This document shows, piece by piece, positions 47,392 through 58,628 of a DNA stretch of 64,000 bases. Both the position numbers and the translations under genes were made by a program. The notes under the pieces are model-generated. The model had not been told where the DNA came from and searched no databases. It worked only from the letters and a program-made list of their open reading frames with translations. Location: the NCBI RefSeq assembly GCF_026914185.1, contig NC_070575.1, positions 744,001-808,000 on the forward strand. Direction: 5' to 3'. The DNA comes from Puccinia triticina (Eukaryota; Basidiomycota; Pucciniomycetes; Pucciniales; Pucciniaceae). The stretch's first letter is position 1, and every line of letters starts with the position of its first letter.

Positions 47392-48289
47392 GCCACTGTT
47401 GGGACACCAGTTGTGAGACTCCAAAAGCGGTTTGCACCTCTTATGGCTGAATTTAGAGAAGGAAGTGAGGGGAAACCCCTGCTTCTCTGAAAGACAAAGA
47501 CTGACAACACCCCCAGCTAGGCTGGAAGCAAGAAGACAGTGGTCTAGTGTAGTTGAATACTTTTCTCACAAGTGGCTCACAATGGACTGTGTATTTCAAA
47601 ATATAAAGCTAGTATTTTATTATGTGGCGGAGAGTGTGAGGGTGACAATTTATTTGAATCTTGTGGGGGGAATGATCTCCTTTATTGGATTCCATGGGGG
47701 GAAAAGGAAGAGAGAGCCCCTCCTTATATAGGAAAATGTGAGGCATTTATGCTGGTGGTCTATGTACATGAGGGGTTTTGGCTGGTGTGCCTTTACAAAT
47801 GCTGTACAAATACAGCTATGTACAGTGTGGCAGTGTATACATGAGCAAATTTAGCTGGTGATCTAGTTACAAGTGTGGCTTACACAGCCCTCTGGTTGCT
47901 ATGGAGTCTTTTCAAGTGACCTGCACAGCTTTCTGTATTGCTGTGTAGTCTGCTTGATTGAATTGCACAGCCCCATGGTTACTATGCCGCTTTATTAATG
48001 TGGCTTGTGGTTGCTGGGTTACTGTAATAAGTGGCTTGTGGTTGCTACACAGCTGCATATGAGGCTGGCTGGTTGCTACGCAGCCACATATATATGTAAA
48101 AGGGTAGTATGTAAGCTATATACATGCAGTTTTGTAAAACTGTGTATGTAAACTGAAGGGAGTGTGTGTATCAAAAGATGGTGTAATGTAACACTACATA
48201 TGTAAACTAGAAATTTTTGAATTTTTCCATCCAGAACTAAAGCGTCTACCACAACGTGAACCCCCCTAATATGTAGGGGGATTCAAAGC

Positions 48290-49255
48290 TGGCCTTATGT
48301 ATTTACACAAGCGTGTACAGCCTCTCCGTCAAACGCACGAAGTGCGGAAGAGGCTTGTGCCTAAAATGTGCATGCTCGCATGTCATGGTTGGGCTTCTGA
48401 GGTCCTTTTTTTTGTAAAAATCCTGTAAAATACACACAACCACCCAGTGGATAATGAAGTTGGGCAGGGTGTGCTCAAGATGGGGGTCTTCATCCCCATC
48501 AAGAGGGATCTTGAACTTTCAAAATGGTATGTGTAGGATTTTTTACAAGCCAATTTTAGTCCATCATGACTTTTTTTTCTTTTTCAAACCAAACCATTCC
48601 TTATGTAATCAATAGAGGACAAGATGGCCATCCCAGGATAGTAAATAGAAAATTTTGGAGGAATTTTGTGAAGGAGGGATCCTGGCTGAGAAGCCAAGAA
48701 TCAACTTCAGTTCAATCCTGAAGAGTCAGATTTTTTGATTTTTGTGATCTTGCAAAAATTCCTGCTGGTCCAATTTTCAGAATATTCTTTTGCAAATTGG
48801 ATGAGCAGATCCGCACAATCCTCCTCTATCTCCCACCCAACTTTATACCTCCAGGGAGATGGATGTACAGGAGGTGCAGCCATCCAAAAGTCGGCTACAC
48901 TAAAACTGGCCAACCGTCAAGTAGACTCAACTTTCAAGTTCCTCCTTTGGAGGGGTCGCTCCGCGACCAGGGCTGCCCCCCTGCAGAACCAGCAACTTAA
49001 CACAAGTCCCCCCTGGTGGGAGGCTCGCTGTGGCTGGCCGCAAAGCGGCCCCTCCCGCAGGGAGGGACTTGCGCGTAATGTCAAAATTTTGGCTGGGAAA
49101 GAAATCACAATTGGCTGGAGGGAAAATATTAAGCCTCAGTCAGCCTCCCCCTCAGGTCCTGTGGACCTGCCCCAGAGCCAAAAGATATTTCTGGACCTCA
49201 GCTTTCATTTGGCACTGGTCTCATCTCCTCAATCCAAACCATTTGCACTGTACTA
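48290..49255. other. Flanking sequence; no gene recognised
   Basis: Segment 48950-49075 has inverted GGAGGGG/CCCCTCC words around GCAAAGCGGCCCCTCCC and the AAGTCCC...GGGACTTG pair also seen at 11237-11315. No exons could be supported. Confidence 0.35.
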
Positions 49256-49259
49256 ATGG

Positions 49260-49513
49260 CAATGGTGAAAGCGCTGCGCTGCAGATAGCGCAACGTAGCG
49301 CAAAGCGTAGCGTTTTTTGGCCCGGATGCGCTACGCTAATTTGTAGCGTTTTTGGGCTACGCTTGCGCTTTTTTGCACGAGCTTGTAACTTTTCTATTTT
49401 TGTAGCCACTATTTATAGCCATAAAATAGTGCAAATGCACTACGCTACAGCTATAAACAGCGCGCTACGCTATTTTATAGCGCTTTTGTAGCGCTTTTGA
49501 GGCACTTTTTTTT
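49260..49513. mobile_element. Partial hAT-type MITE, TAGCG-word interior
   Basis: The left end CAATGGTGAAAGCGCTGCGC corresponds to the termini at 4286 and 14340. The interior is full of TAGCGC, GCTACGC and GTAGCG words. The right terminus is not recognisable and the word-rich zone fades into a G-run near 49520, so its end is approximate. Confidence 0.55.
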
Positions 49514-49549
49514 GGGAGGGGGGGGAAGTAATGTGTTTTTATTTCATTA

Positions 49550-49577
49550 CTAGAGGCCAAGGCGGCTTCGCCGCTGC
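49550..49577 (-). repeat. Helitron-like 3' terminus (minus strand)
   Basis: CTAGAGGCCAAGGCGGCTTC then GCCGCTGCA. Read on the minus strand this is a GCGGC-GAA-GCCGC hairpin followed by CTAG. The same signature recurs at 52543-52570 and 53537-53563, and in plus orientation at 46892-46916. Confidence 0.4.
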
Positions 49578-50107
49578 AGATACCTGGTCCCATTTCTCCA
49601 ACTTCCTTGATCCCTCCTTCAAAATGTCACAATCAACCTTTCAGCATCACACCTCACTTATGTTCATTCCAATTCCCAAAGTACTGGTGGCAATATGTTT
49701 TCTGTCCTGTTGCCCAAGTTGTAGATCTAACCTAAATGATGTGTCTACCACTTCAAAATTGGCACAATTTACCTACAAAGCATTATTTTGACAAAAACAT
49801 TCTGCAGATCTTCACATGTGGTGAAGTCCACATCAGGCAAGTAAACTTGGGTGTAGTCAAGTTTGATGATGAATGTAGCCCAGAATAGTAGATATATCCC
49901 ATATTTTTGACATATTATCTCCCAGATTTTTACAAGACCATGCACCAGAAACTTTGTTTGTATTCCACCCCTGAAAAAAAATTCATCAACAGGGTAAATT
50001 AAACTGCAAATTTGATTTTTTTTCTGCAGTTTGTTTTTGTATTGGAAAAAATATACATCTAGGTTAATTTGTGTGGAAGAGTGTACAATGCATAATTTTA
50101 GATAGAA

Positions 50108-51230
50108 TTAGCGAGTGACAGCGGATGCTTTCCAGCCTGCTCTCAGTTGCGCGACCGCGGCCACGAGGCCACAGATTCCGGTGATCAGTTCGGAGCCATA
50201 CAGACCTTTTGGCATGGACCTAGGTTAATAACGTAAAAGAAGATGAGCTGTAGAAAGTGAATTTGCACATGTGAGGGGAGGGGACGCACCAGTGGAGGCT
50301 GAGGGGCGTGTAAGCAAGGTTGACAATTAAGCCATTGATGAGAGCGGCCCTGCGGCCCTCCATCTCCTGGAGAGAAGCGGCGACGGCCGGACTGGGCTTG
50401 CGAGGGGTGTCGAAATCGGTGCCAGCCTGGAGGGCCTGAAGTCGGCGCCGCTCGGGCTCCAACAGCTTGAGTTCCTCCCTAAGGTGGAAGAAGTGCAGGA
50501 GCGTGTAGGCCGCCCAGGCCCGACAGGAGTACAATGCCGCCTTGTTGATCAGTCGGGGCGAGAGCGGCAGGACACCCTTGGAGGCCAGGAAGTATAGATG
50601 TTCAAGCTGGGCAAAACAATTTTTTTCATCCCAATCGGTCTCTTGTCAGTTTTATGTCCATCCATCAATTCTCTACCAACTAAGACACTTCTGTACGCAA
50701 CTGGGTAGTATATTAGCATCGAGATCACTTGTAGTCGCTCGATTTGCACTGGCTTCGAGCCTGATGGTGGTAAAGCATTTAGCGAGCGGAGCCACTGGAC
50801 GATTGAGATCAAATCCCACAGTCGATAACTAATCTTGCCCAAGGACCACGAATTTCACGAAATCATACCACCAAAATCCCACAAGTCAGCTTTGAATATG
50901 CCAAACGTGATCCGAAAAAGTGAGAAGCTCAACATTGTTCGTGCGTCGGATAAGAGTTTACTCAGGGCAGCCAGGCGGAGCACAAGGGCCTTGTTGGACG
51001 AGCCGCTGTTCGAGCGAGTGGCGAGTGTTCGGAGGATGATAGCCGAATACTGGACAAGCATGAACGACTTATCGGCCCCGGAGGTAGTCGAGAGCAGCCG
51101 GACCAGATGGTCCATTGTAGCTTGGAGGTTCTGCGTAAACAATAAGCGTGGGTATGCACCTCATACAAGCTCCCCAAACCACGACAGAGATATATACATG
51201 TGTGCGCACTTTGATGATCGGCTCGCCCAT
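50108..51230 (-). CDS. PEX11: Peroxisomal biogenesis factor 11 (PEX11 family)
   Basis: PEX11 proteins bend and elongate the peroxisome membrane during division. Exons: 51230-51210, 51130-50934, 50828-50702, 50606-50290, 50219-50108. All introns are GT-AG (donors GTGCGC, GTTGAG, GTTGCG, GTGCGT) and join in frame to about 257 residues ending TAA. The start MGEPIIK is the first in-frame ATG of exon 1. An upstream exon cannot be excluded. Family landmarks: the N-terminal segment DHLVRLLSTTSGADK; LAALSKLLSDARTIYRLW; the junction-created YYPLEHLYFLASKGVLP; and a C-terminal membrane segment beginning GLYGSELITGICGLVAAVAQ. A long charged linker (about residues 165-195) contains ERRRLQALQAG. No internal stop. 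Host-type codon use. It sits between transposon remnants, with repeat R1 about 0.55 kb upstream. Confidence 0.88.
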
Positions 51231-51784
51231 TGAGCTGGCACTCAGTAGCAGCCGGGGCCGGGGCACATCCCCAAGATCAGCTCCGAGGGGTAAGAAGAGC
51301 GGCCTGAGGAAAGAAATAGTAGGATTTTTTTAATTAGTTTCAACATGCCAGAAGAGCGGAGCGCGTTGGGTTGTTGGGTCATTGAGGCTGTGTCTCAGGA
51401 TTTAGCCTTACTGGGTTGGTTTTGGCTGGACATCCTCAGGGCTTTGCCTCGGTAAAGTATGTAGGTGTTGGGTTGAACAACCACCCTGGCATGAAGTGAA
51501 GCTGGTGGTGTTGTCGCCTTGGCGGTGTTGGTAGCATCAGAGGAGCGAAATGATGAGTTTGGCGCAACCAAGTGCAACCAGCCCAATGGAGTACATAATC
51601 AAGACTGGGCTGGGTCAGGAGCCACCGGGGCGGTGACGGTAACATAGAGCAAGGTGTGGCGTGGGCGTGGTTGGGCAATTGGGGCGGTATCGTGAGAGAA
51701 GTGTGGCGTGGCGGTGGTGTGAGGTGGCGGGTGGTGAGTAAGGTCGAGTGAGTATATAAGGAGTAGGTGATGGATGGATTGATC

Positions 51785-52040
51785 CGCAGGGGATTCGGTT
51801 TCGTCCGCCCCCTCCCTGGGAGGCCCCTAACTGCTTGGTTAGGCCCTCCCTGGCTAGCTTACCAACCGGCCCTCTTTTGCTCGTTGCTCTGGCACAGCTG
51901 GAGGGTCATCCATAGGGCCTTCGGGCCTTTGGGGATATTCAACGTGCCAAGTGAGATAGAGGGGCATTTTTTGCCCCATTTTGTGAAAAAAAAAAAAACC
52001 CCCAAAACTTAGATCTGCAGGTCTGGAATTCTGTGGATTT
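51785..52040 (+). repeat. Dispersed repeat R1, copy 2
   Basis: Begins GGGGATTCGGTTTCGTCCGC, carries GGAGGGTCATCCATAGGGCC and ends near AACTTAGATCTGCAGG ... TGTGGATTTAA. It lies upstream of the PEX11 start. Confidence 0.75.
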
Positions 52041-52152
52041 AAGAAAGTGGGATAGATTTTATGTAGAGGAGAGAGAAAGTAAGAAATTTTTTGAGGGGGA
52101 ACCAATAACATGGAAGATAAATTTGAGTGGCCATTAGTAAAAAGGAACTACT

Positions 52153-52456
52153 TTAAATTTCCAGGATCATCTTGTTTGCAGTTGATTCAAATTTGGGGTT
52201 CTTGAGTGCCCCATCAATCAGTTTCTGGCAATCCTTGAACTTGCCTCCCATCCTGACATTGTTGCGCAGCCACATTTGGCTGCTGATGCAGCGCTTGATT
52301 GTTTGGACCAAAAGACTCAACCGACCTGATGAGCACACTGTTGCTGCGCCCGAGAATGTTTGTTCCACAGAAGCTGAGCTGGCGGGACAGGCGAGATAAT
52401 CTCTTGCCAAGGAGCCCATGACAGGGAAGTCCTGGCAGTGGGTCTGGGTAGAACAA
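52153..52456 (-). pseudogene. hAT transposase C-terminal fragment
   Basis: Minus-strand frame with LARDYLACPASSASVEQTFS, then TIKRCISSQMWLRNNV: the hAT dimerisation domain. Only this last exon-like piece is present. The upstream catalytic part and element ends are missing. A different hAT subfamily from the two complete elements. Confidence 0.8.
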
Positions 52457-52542
52457 AAGACAGAGTCAGCTACATGGACACATCATAAACTGAAGTTTTG
52501 ACTTACCTTCCACCATGCTAAAACATCCCCTTTTCTCTCCAA

Positions 52543-52570
52543 CTAGAGGCCAAGGCGGCTTTGCCGCTGC
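52543..52570 (-). repeat. Helitron-like 3' terminus (minus strand)
   Basis: CTAGAGGCCAAGGCGGCTTT then GCCGCTGC. Nearly identical to 49550-49577, with one loop change. Confidence 0.4.
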
Positions 52571-53885
52571 AAATACTAACCACAATTTTCAGGCCCACTT
52601 GTTCCCTGATAGTAGTGTCATACTAAGCTCCCTCCAATCATAATGCCATCACAGCCCTGAAATTAACATGTTGAACTTGTTTGCATTTACCAAACCACTT
52701 CAGCATCCCTCCTTGTACACAGAGTCCGTGAAATTGATGAGAATCATCTATTCCTTTAAACTCCATGGATACTCTTCAATTTCATATGGCAGGGCTTTCC
52801 CCAAGAATGATTCTGCGAGCTTGTGAAAAATTCTACCAGTGAGAGTCTCAAAGGGGCAGTGCTACAGGTTCTGTATTTGTGCTAATTTTAACAATTTTAC
52901 AGCCTGAAAATTGATGTGCATATGTAGGTGACAGATGCAGATTGCAGAAAGCAATCATCTTTGTATATTTTTGTTTTCTTTTCAGAGGAAAATGTTTCCA
53001 GCTCATGGGTGATCACTCCAATGTGGCAGTAATGTTGTTAGAGGAATGAGGGTACATTTCAGTCAAATACAAGGGTATAGTTGAGGTTTTTTCAATCTGC
53101 ACAGTTTGGTTTCAGTGGCTGAAACAGATGTGTGTATACATACTCAAATCAGGTTGAGAATAAATAGTTAAGGTGTTCAAAGTTGAAATCATAAAATTTT
53201 TAATACATAAAATCATAAAATCATGAACCTTTCAAGTGATGCTTCCATATGTACCATTCTAGAAATCTTGCTGTAATTTGAGTGTTTGGTTGGTACATAT
53301 TTTTTTCAGCTCAGAATTCTATAATTTTATGGTTTTATGATTTTATGCAAGTCAACTTTGAACACCCTAAGTGAATCCAAGACAATTACTTTTGTCCTAT
53401 GCCAGGCCTGAGAGGCATGAGATTGCATGTCAGTCAAATACAATGGGATAGGATATTTTAGAACAAATCTTGGAGACATTCAAAAGTTTTTTGTTTTGTG
53501 TTTCTTGGGTATTAAATTATGATTTTTTCTCAAAAACTAGAGTTTAAAGCGGCTTCGCCGCCGCACCCACAAAGTTTGGCATACACAGCCCTCCAGTAGC
53601 CCTCCTCAAAGGAATGGCTACTGGTACTCATACACACCCCCAGTAGATCACAACGTGCAAAGCGTGGTAGGTAGAGGCCTGAGCACTGCAACCGCTGAGC
53701 GGGAAGGCTACCAGAAATGTATGAAGGATGGGATGTGATACTTTTCCCCAGTTTGCATAGTAACCTCACACAGCTAACAAAAATTCCTACACAAACAGAA
53801 GCCAAGACTTTCTACCCTAAAGTAAAACACCAACTCATCAATCAGCCTACAGATTTACGGGTGAAGAAGTGCCTGAATGGGCCAG
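52571..53885. other. AT-rich spacer with another Helitron-like terminus
   Basis: At 53190-53350 the motif TTTTATGATTTTATG and its inverse CATAAAATCATAAAATC flank a 150-bp segment, and GTTCAAAGTT/AACTTTGAAC pair outside them, suggesting a degenerate foldback. A CTAGAGTTTAAAGCGGCTTC hairpin end lies at 53537. No gene seen. Confidence 0.4.
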
Positions 53886-54925
53886 TCAGAAATCAATGTT
53901 CAATGAGCTGGAGCTGCCGTTGGAATCATTGTTGAGTAGATCCTCCAACAAGACCGTTTCATGGGCTACCTGAAGGGAGTGAAGGTTTAAAACCGGAGGA
54001 TGGGCATCTGATTCACCAATTAAGAGAGTCACTCACCTCAATGACCATTCGACGAGATCTCCTGCCAAACCCATCCAATAAACCCTTATATTTGATCTTG
54101 CTGCTGTTGAATAAAAGCATCCCTCGCCAAAAATTTAGAAGCCAACCCTGAAACACAATGGACGCAAAAGACTCCGTTGTCGGCAAGCTATTCAAATTAT
54201 TAGTATAACTCAGCGTACAATTCCTGAGCAAATTGAGTCCAACACCCACCCCACCTAAATGTTCCACCGTTATGTCAACCAAAATCTCAGGCCCCGTTTG
54301 GCTGCCGCGTTATACGTCATAAATGGTTGAATTTATGACGCCGCAACCCAAAGTTCGCCCCCCGTTGCCACCAAAACGCTGAAACCCCCGGGGGTCGCGC
54401 GTCATAAATTCGACCATTTATGACGTATAACGCGGCAGCCAAACGGGGCCTCATTTCTATCCGGCCAGGTATTTTGGTCTCAATCTTAATTACCGTGCCA
54501 ACACCGGAAACACGGACCCATTCCCACTTAGAGTGATGTTTGCTCAGATTGGACTGCCTCTTGTCACCTGCGCTTCACATAAATTTAGGCACCCGCATGA
54601 AGTTCACACCTTTTATTTCCCCTTGAATCACATACAATTTGCCTGTTTTGAGAGGTGTGTCCAAGTAGTCCATTGTTGTCAAGTTCACAGGACAAACTTT
54701 TATCCTGTGAGTCCATCTTCCCGACGAAGTAATGTAGCTTTTACTTGCAAGCCAAGTACTACCATTGGGCAGCCTGAAAAATTGTAGTAGTCTCTTTTGA
54801 GAGAGCAATATAAAGATGACTTACCACGGTGACCGCCATGAACTTCCTGACAAAGCGTAATCTGTTCTCCTCAGTGAACATACCGTTTGAGGCAAATATC
54901 ATCTTTGTCTTTAGGAGCATTTTGG
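53886..54925 (-). pseudogene. Unrecognised multi-exon gene interrupted by a MITE
   Basis: Minus-strand exons with good signals: ATG near 54920 (MLLKTKMIFASNGMFTEENR) to a GTAAGT donor near 54823; a segment with LPNGSTWLASKSYITSSG and KTGKLYVIQGEIKGVNFM; WEWVRVSGVGTVIKIETK leading to the MITE at 54290-54450; then VDITVEHLGGVGVGLNLLRN to a GTGAGT donor at 54036; and a last exon 53969-53886 (VAHETVLLEDLLNN) ending TGA. The alternation of beta-like strands recalls small OB-fold-like proteins of repeated rust families, but this is impression only. The frame does not pass cleanly through the MITE or one internal junction, so the copy is probably inactive. If the MITE is spliced out it could still be a gene. 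Confidence 0.5.
54290..54450. mobile_element. 161-bp MITE, PIF/Harbinger-like
   Basis: The ends GGCCCCGTTTGGCTGCCGCG match in inverted orientation over about 52 bp with one mismatch, continuing TTATACGTCATAAATGGT. TCA on both sides (54287-54289 and 54451-54453) is a 3-bp target duplication. It has no gene and falls in the coding part of the gene at 53886-54925. Confidence 0.85.
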
Positions 54926-54929
54926 TGAG

Positions 54930-57200
54930 GTTGAAGCAAAGAAGATTAAAATTCAGTTAGTCTGATTTGTGGTATCGAAGTTGAAGGCCAGACTACAGAT
55001 TGTACTCAGTGTTTGTCGCGGTTCAAGGTGGTAGCTACTTAAGGCAATAAGATTAGTTGAACAACCAACCACACCACCTCATTGTGTTGGGCAAAAACCC
55101 TCCTCAAGCAGCCGTTGCCCTCAGGTTTAACAACAATCTTAATGCCACGCTCCCCGTGGCGCCTTGTTGGAAGGGGTGCCCCACAATAAATATTTGATGA
55201 CGGTCCCATGATTCCAAGTTGCTGAGAGTTTCACTTACCACAGGGGAAGTTTGCCTGAGGCGCTGACAGACTTGAATGGGGGGGTTTGACTGTCAGTTGC
55301 TGGCAGACTTGAATGGGGGTGTTTGACTGTCAGTTGCTGGCAGACTTGAATGGGGGGGTTTGACTGTCAGTTGTATGTATGCTGCACCGTCATTCCGCGG
55401 AGGTTCACTCAAATTGGTTTGCACCGTTGAAGAGGTTCCTGCCGACGCTTGCGAGTGTAGGGGGTGGTGATGAAGTTGCTAGTATAGTACGACAACCACA
55501 CCTCCCCTATCCTTTCCCCGGGTCCGGGTGGCTGACACGAGAGGAAGTCCCCCCAACCGTCTCCCCGGGTTGAGCCGGCAGGAGTATGGCTCACTTCTAA
55601 AGCCCAAAAAGAGCGGTCTTGCGACCAATCCACTCTGGCCTCAGGTGACGGGAGGAGCCATGGAGTCCCGGGCCTATGTTTAAAAGGCGCGAGTGTTACC
55701 GCGTAGTGCACAGGGTGCAGGGGTTAGAGTATGCTGCAGAACATGTTTGATACCTTTCAGTTTCTAGGAGATCCTGGGAAACGGGAGTGGCCCCCTGAGA
55801 TCGCTGTGTACGGGTCATAGGAGAGGAATGTTGCTTGTGGGTGGCTGGAGGGACTCCGCCTCTCTCTTTCAACCACCCAGAGGTTGCAAGAGGGCTCGGA
55901 GTCTCTGGTAGAGAAGCCCAGCGCCTTGTGGCAACTCAAGGGGAAGAGATGGGAGCGGAGGTACCTTCCTCTCTGGAGCAGCACACACGGCAGTGTGTTG
56001 GCAAGGGTATAAGACCCTCACCCTATCTAAATACATCTTTGGATTTGATCTGATTGGAAGGGGGACAAATCAAGCCTGGGAGTGTAGAGTGGATTGGAGC
56101 CGAGTGGAGGGGAAGGGAGGAGAGCAGGGACGAGAGAGAGAGACCTGGTCAAGCTCGAGTCTGGACTCTCTTAGGAGGCACCTCCCTGTACTCGCCGTGT
56201 TGCCGCCTCTTGCTAGATAGGCGAGGCATGCCCCTGTATGCTTCAACCGCCTTGGTGCTTGGCTGTACCGGCGCTTAGGTGTTCGGACCCACTTCTGCCA
56301 GCTCGTACGGGGTAACGGCCCCGTGGACCAATCCGACCTCGCGTTTCACTCCTGGTAAAAGAATATTCCAGGTTGAGGAAGGTTTGCACGCATGCACTCC
56401 TGTTTGAAGGGCTCATTGAAACAGGAGCCGCTAATTAAACTGTGGGTTGGGAGGGCGGTCTGAAGCGGGAGCCCCTGGCTCCCAAATTGGGCAAACGACA
56501 CAGAATACAGGTTGAAATGCTCCTACGGAGAGTTTCCTGCCGGAAACATTTTTTCGGCGGAGTAAGTAAACAAATATATATCAACCCCCCCCCCCCCCCC
56601 CCCCCTTGCCAAATGTTTTCCCCTCGACAGGTTGAGCTCTGCTGTTGCATTTGCACAGCTTGAGCAGACCTCGTCCTGTTCCCCTCCGCCTCTGCAATTG
56701 CATTAGGCCCGGGGGGGACATAACCCCTTTTACTTCCCTGTCGCGTTTGCGCAGGTTTTCAGCCCCTCCCCCGTCATTTGCAGTTGCAATTGACCAAGGG
56801 AGGTGCTTTTACTCATTTTGGCGCTGGGCGCATTTAACTTTTGCCCCCCTCCTGCCCTTGCATTTGCGACAGGCACGAGGGGGTTGAATCCTGCCCCTTT
56901 TCATTTCTGGTTCAGGAATTGGGGGGCAAGTCCAAGGCATTTATGTTCGGGGACTTTAAATTTATTTTCTTGCGGTATTAAGCGTAATGTGCTGGTACCT
57001 GAGAAAATTGGAGGTTGGACAGGAGTTCCAATTTTCCATTTGTGGGTGTGGGGCTAATTTTTTAGCCCCTTTTCAGAAAAATGCAGGGAGAACCCATGAT
57101 CCGAATTTCCACAAAAGTGTGGATTTAATATACTTGGATAACCAATTCTAACAGCTAGTAAATAGAAAGTTTCAGAAGAACAAGCCGGAGGGCCTTTGAG
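54930..57200. other. No gene recognised; tandem repeat and poly-C
   Basis: Three copies of a roughly 39-bp unit (GGCAGACTTGAATGGGGG, then TTTGACTGTCAGTTGCT) lie at 55262-55373. A run of about 20 C is at 56585-56605. An R1-type end (TCCACAAAAGTGTGGATTTA) is at 57108-57127. No exons could be supported. Confidence 0.45.
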
Positions 57201-57206
57201 TGGTAA

Positions 57207-58530
57207 TTAACAAAAATCAGGTGGTGCACACATCCAATCCACATTGTCTCCCACCAAAGAAGGCTTGGCAGCTTTGACAGGTCTCCTCATGTCGTCGGCA
57301 TCTTTGCAACTTAATTCTTTGTCATCTGATATAAGGGCTAGAGGGCTGCTGTCTCCGGATACCCTGTGACTGCCATTGGAGTGACGGTTGGCCTGGGACA
57401 AGAGCAGACAGGAGAGGTTGGGCTTGGCGACCAAGCTGATCAAAATAAGACATTGCAGGGCCTGGGTCTTTCCCAGAAATGCTGGCGGAGGGGTGTTAAA
57501 CCACTGGCTGATTGTGTCCACTCAAAAGCTAGGGGAACCGGCACGGATGACACCGTTAATGGGGTGATCAGGAGAGTGTTGTATTGCAAGTCGCCTGAAA
57601 AGTGTGCGCTGGGTGAGGAGGCCGCGGCGAGAAAGGGTTGGTGATGCTCACACTTGGAAGACGGATGGGCAGCAACAAGGAGGGCGCCGATGAGCTGGTA
57701 GACTCGGTCAGCGACAGCAGCCCTACAATCTATGCATGGCATGCATGTTTTTCAAAACTCTTTTCAGTCCTGTGTATAGAAAGAAAGATGCATGATGCTG
57801 GCCCACCTTGAGTCTACAGATGACTTCCTTGTTTGCGCGTTTGAGCTGGACGCGGAGGTTCTTGAAATTCAAAGTTGCAAAGTCGTTGGAGGGGCTGGTG
57901 GTGCAAGCGTTCAAGTTCTGGGTGGTTTGAGCGGAGCTTTGTACTCTTGGCAATGGACATTAGAAAGTACTTTTGGAGTTTGTTGGTGTACAGGCTGGAT
58001 ACGCAACAAAATCAACACAGCAGGTAAGAACAATACACATTGGGTATCTGGTTGGATGCAGTAGTATCACGTTCCCGGTGGGCCAGGCACAGACTCACAG
58101 TACATATATCAGGTCGACCTTTCAGTGAGACACATCGTGTGCGATGGAGTGCCGAGTTGTTGCAAACTCAGAACTGTTTATGATAGCATATTTAACTTTA
58201 TTTGAACTGATCAATGGAAGCCTGACAAACATACATAGGAAATGGAGAATCTAAAATGTATTTGGCGAACTAAGAGGTTGCAATCCAAAGCGTATTTGGC
58301 GAACCAAAAGAAGATTCCAAGGGCAGGATTTTGCAAAAAAAAATGCAAGTAAGACCAAAGCGGAGCAAGTTTCTGGTCCAGTGTGAAGGGTACTCACAGC
58401 CGAGCGTGCGTAGTCAATATTGTACTGCAACCCTGAGCTCCGTGGCACATACGATTAATACCAGTGGTGAAGGCGATGGTGGTGCAGCCAATGATCCCGA
58501 GATGTGCTAGTGGCGTGGGTTGGGCGGGCA
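57207..58530 (-). other. Possible unrecognised gene on the minus strand
   Basis: Several exon-like pieces bounded by GT or AG signals: a hydrophobic piece LGIIGCTTIAFTTGINR (58460-58500) followed by a GTGAGT donor near 58399; a charged piece with FKNLRVQLKRANKEVICRL (about 57815-57880); and AAVADRVYQLIGALLVAAH (about 57662-57720). The last piece carries DDMRRPVKAAKPSLVGDN and ends TAG near 57216. I could not join them into one frame or name a family. The arrangement (small exons, repeat R1 just upstream) resembles the PEX11 locus. Confidence 0.3.
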
Positions 58531-58628
58531 ACAGATGTCAGTGGAGACAAGGTCAGCTGAAGACAGATATGAGCTGATGCAAGGCATGTGGGTGGATGGG
58601 TATTTAATAGAGGGAGGGATGGGCAAGT

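Larger units (their letters stand above)
39248..48253 (-). mobile_element. LTR retrotransposon with 842-bp LTRs, non-autonomous
   Basis: LTRs 39248-40089 and 47412-48253 have equal length and only a handful of differences. They begin TGTGAGACTCC and end TCTACCACA as read on the plus strand, and the target duplication is ACGT (39244-39247 and 48254-48257). On the minus strand a primer-binding site TGGTGTCCCAACAGTGGC (47392-47409) lies two bases after the 5' LTR, and a purine tract GTTGGGGGAGGA lies before the 3' LTR (40090-40101). The 7.3-kb interior has no intact gag or pol and holds other elements. It shares its primer site with the Ty3 element starting at 62128, which could supply proteins in trans. 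Confidence 0.85.
39008..48283. mobile_element. TIR element (about 265 bp) split by an LTR retrotransposon
   Basis: Left end ATCCCCCTATTAGGGGG then CGTTAGCCTGATTTC (39008-39052). The right end, inverted, reads ATCCCCCTACATATTAGGGG then CGTTAGCCTGATTTC. The right copy is interrupted at the ACGT within it by the element 39248-48253. The first 17 bases are themselves palindromic. No clear target duplication. Confidence 0.65.
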
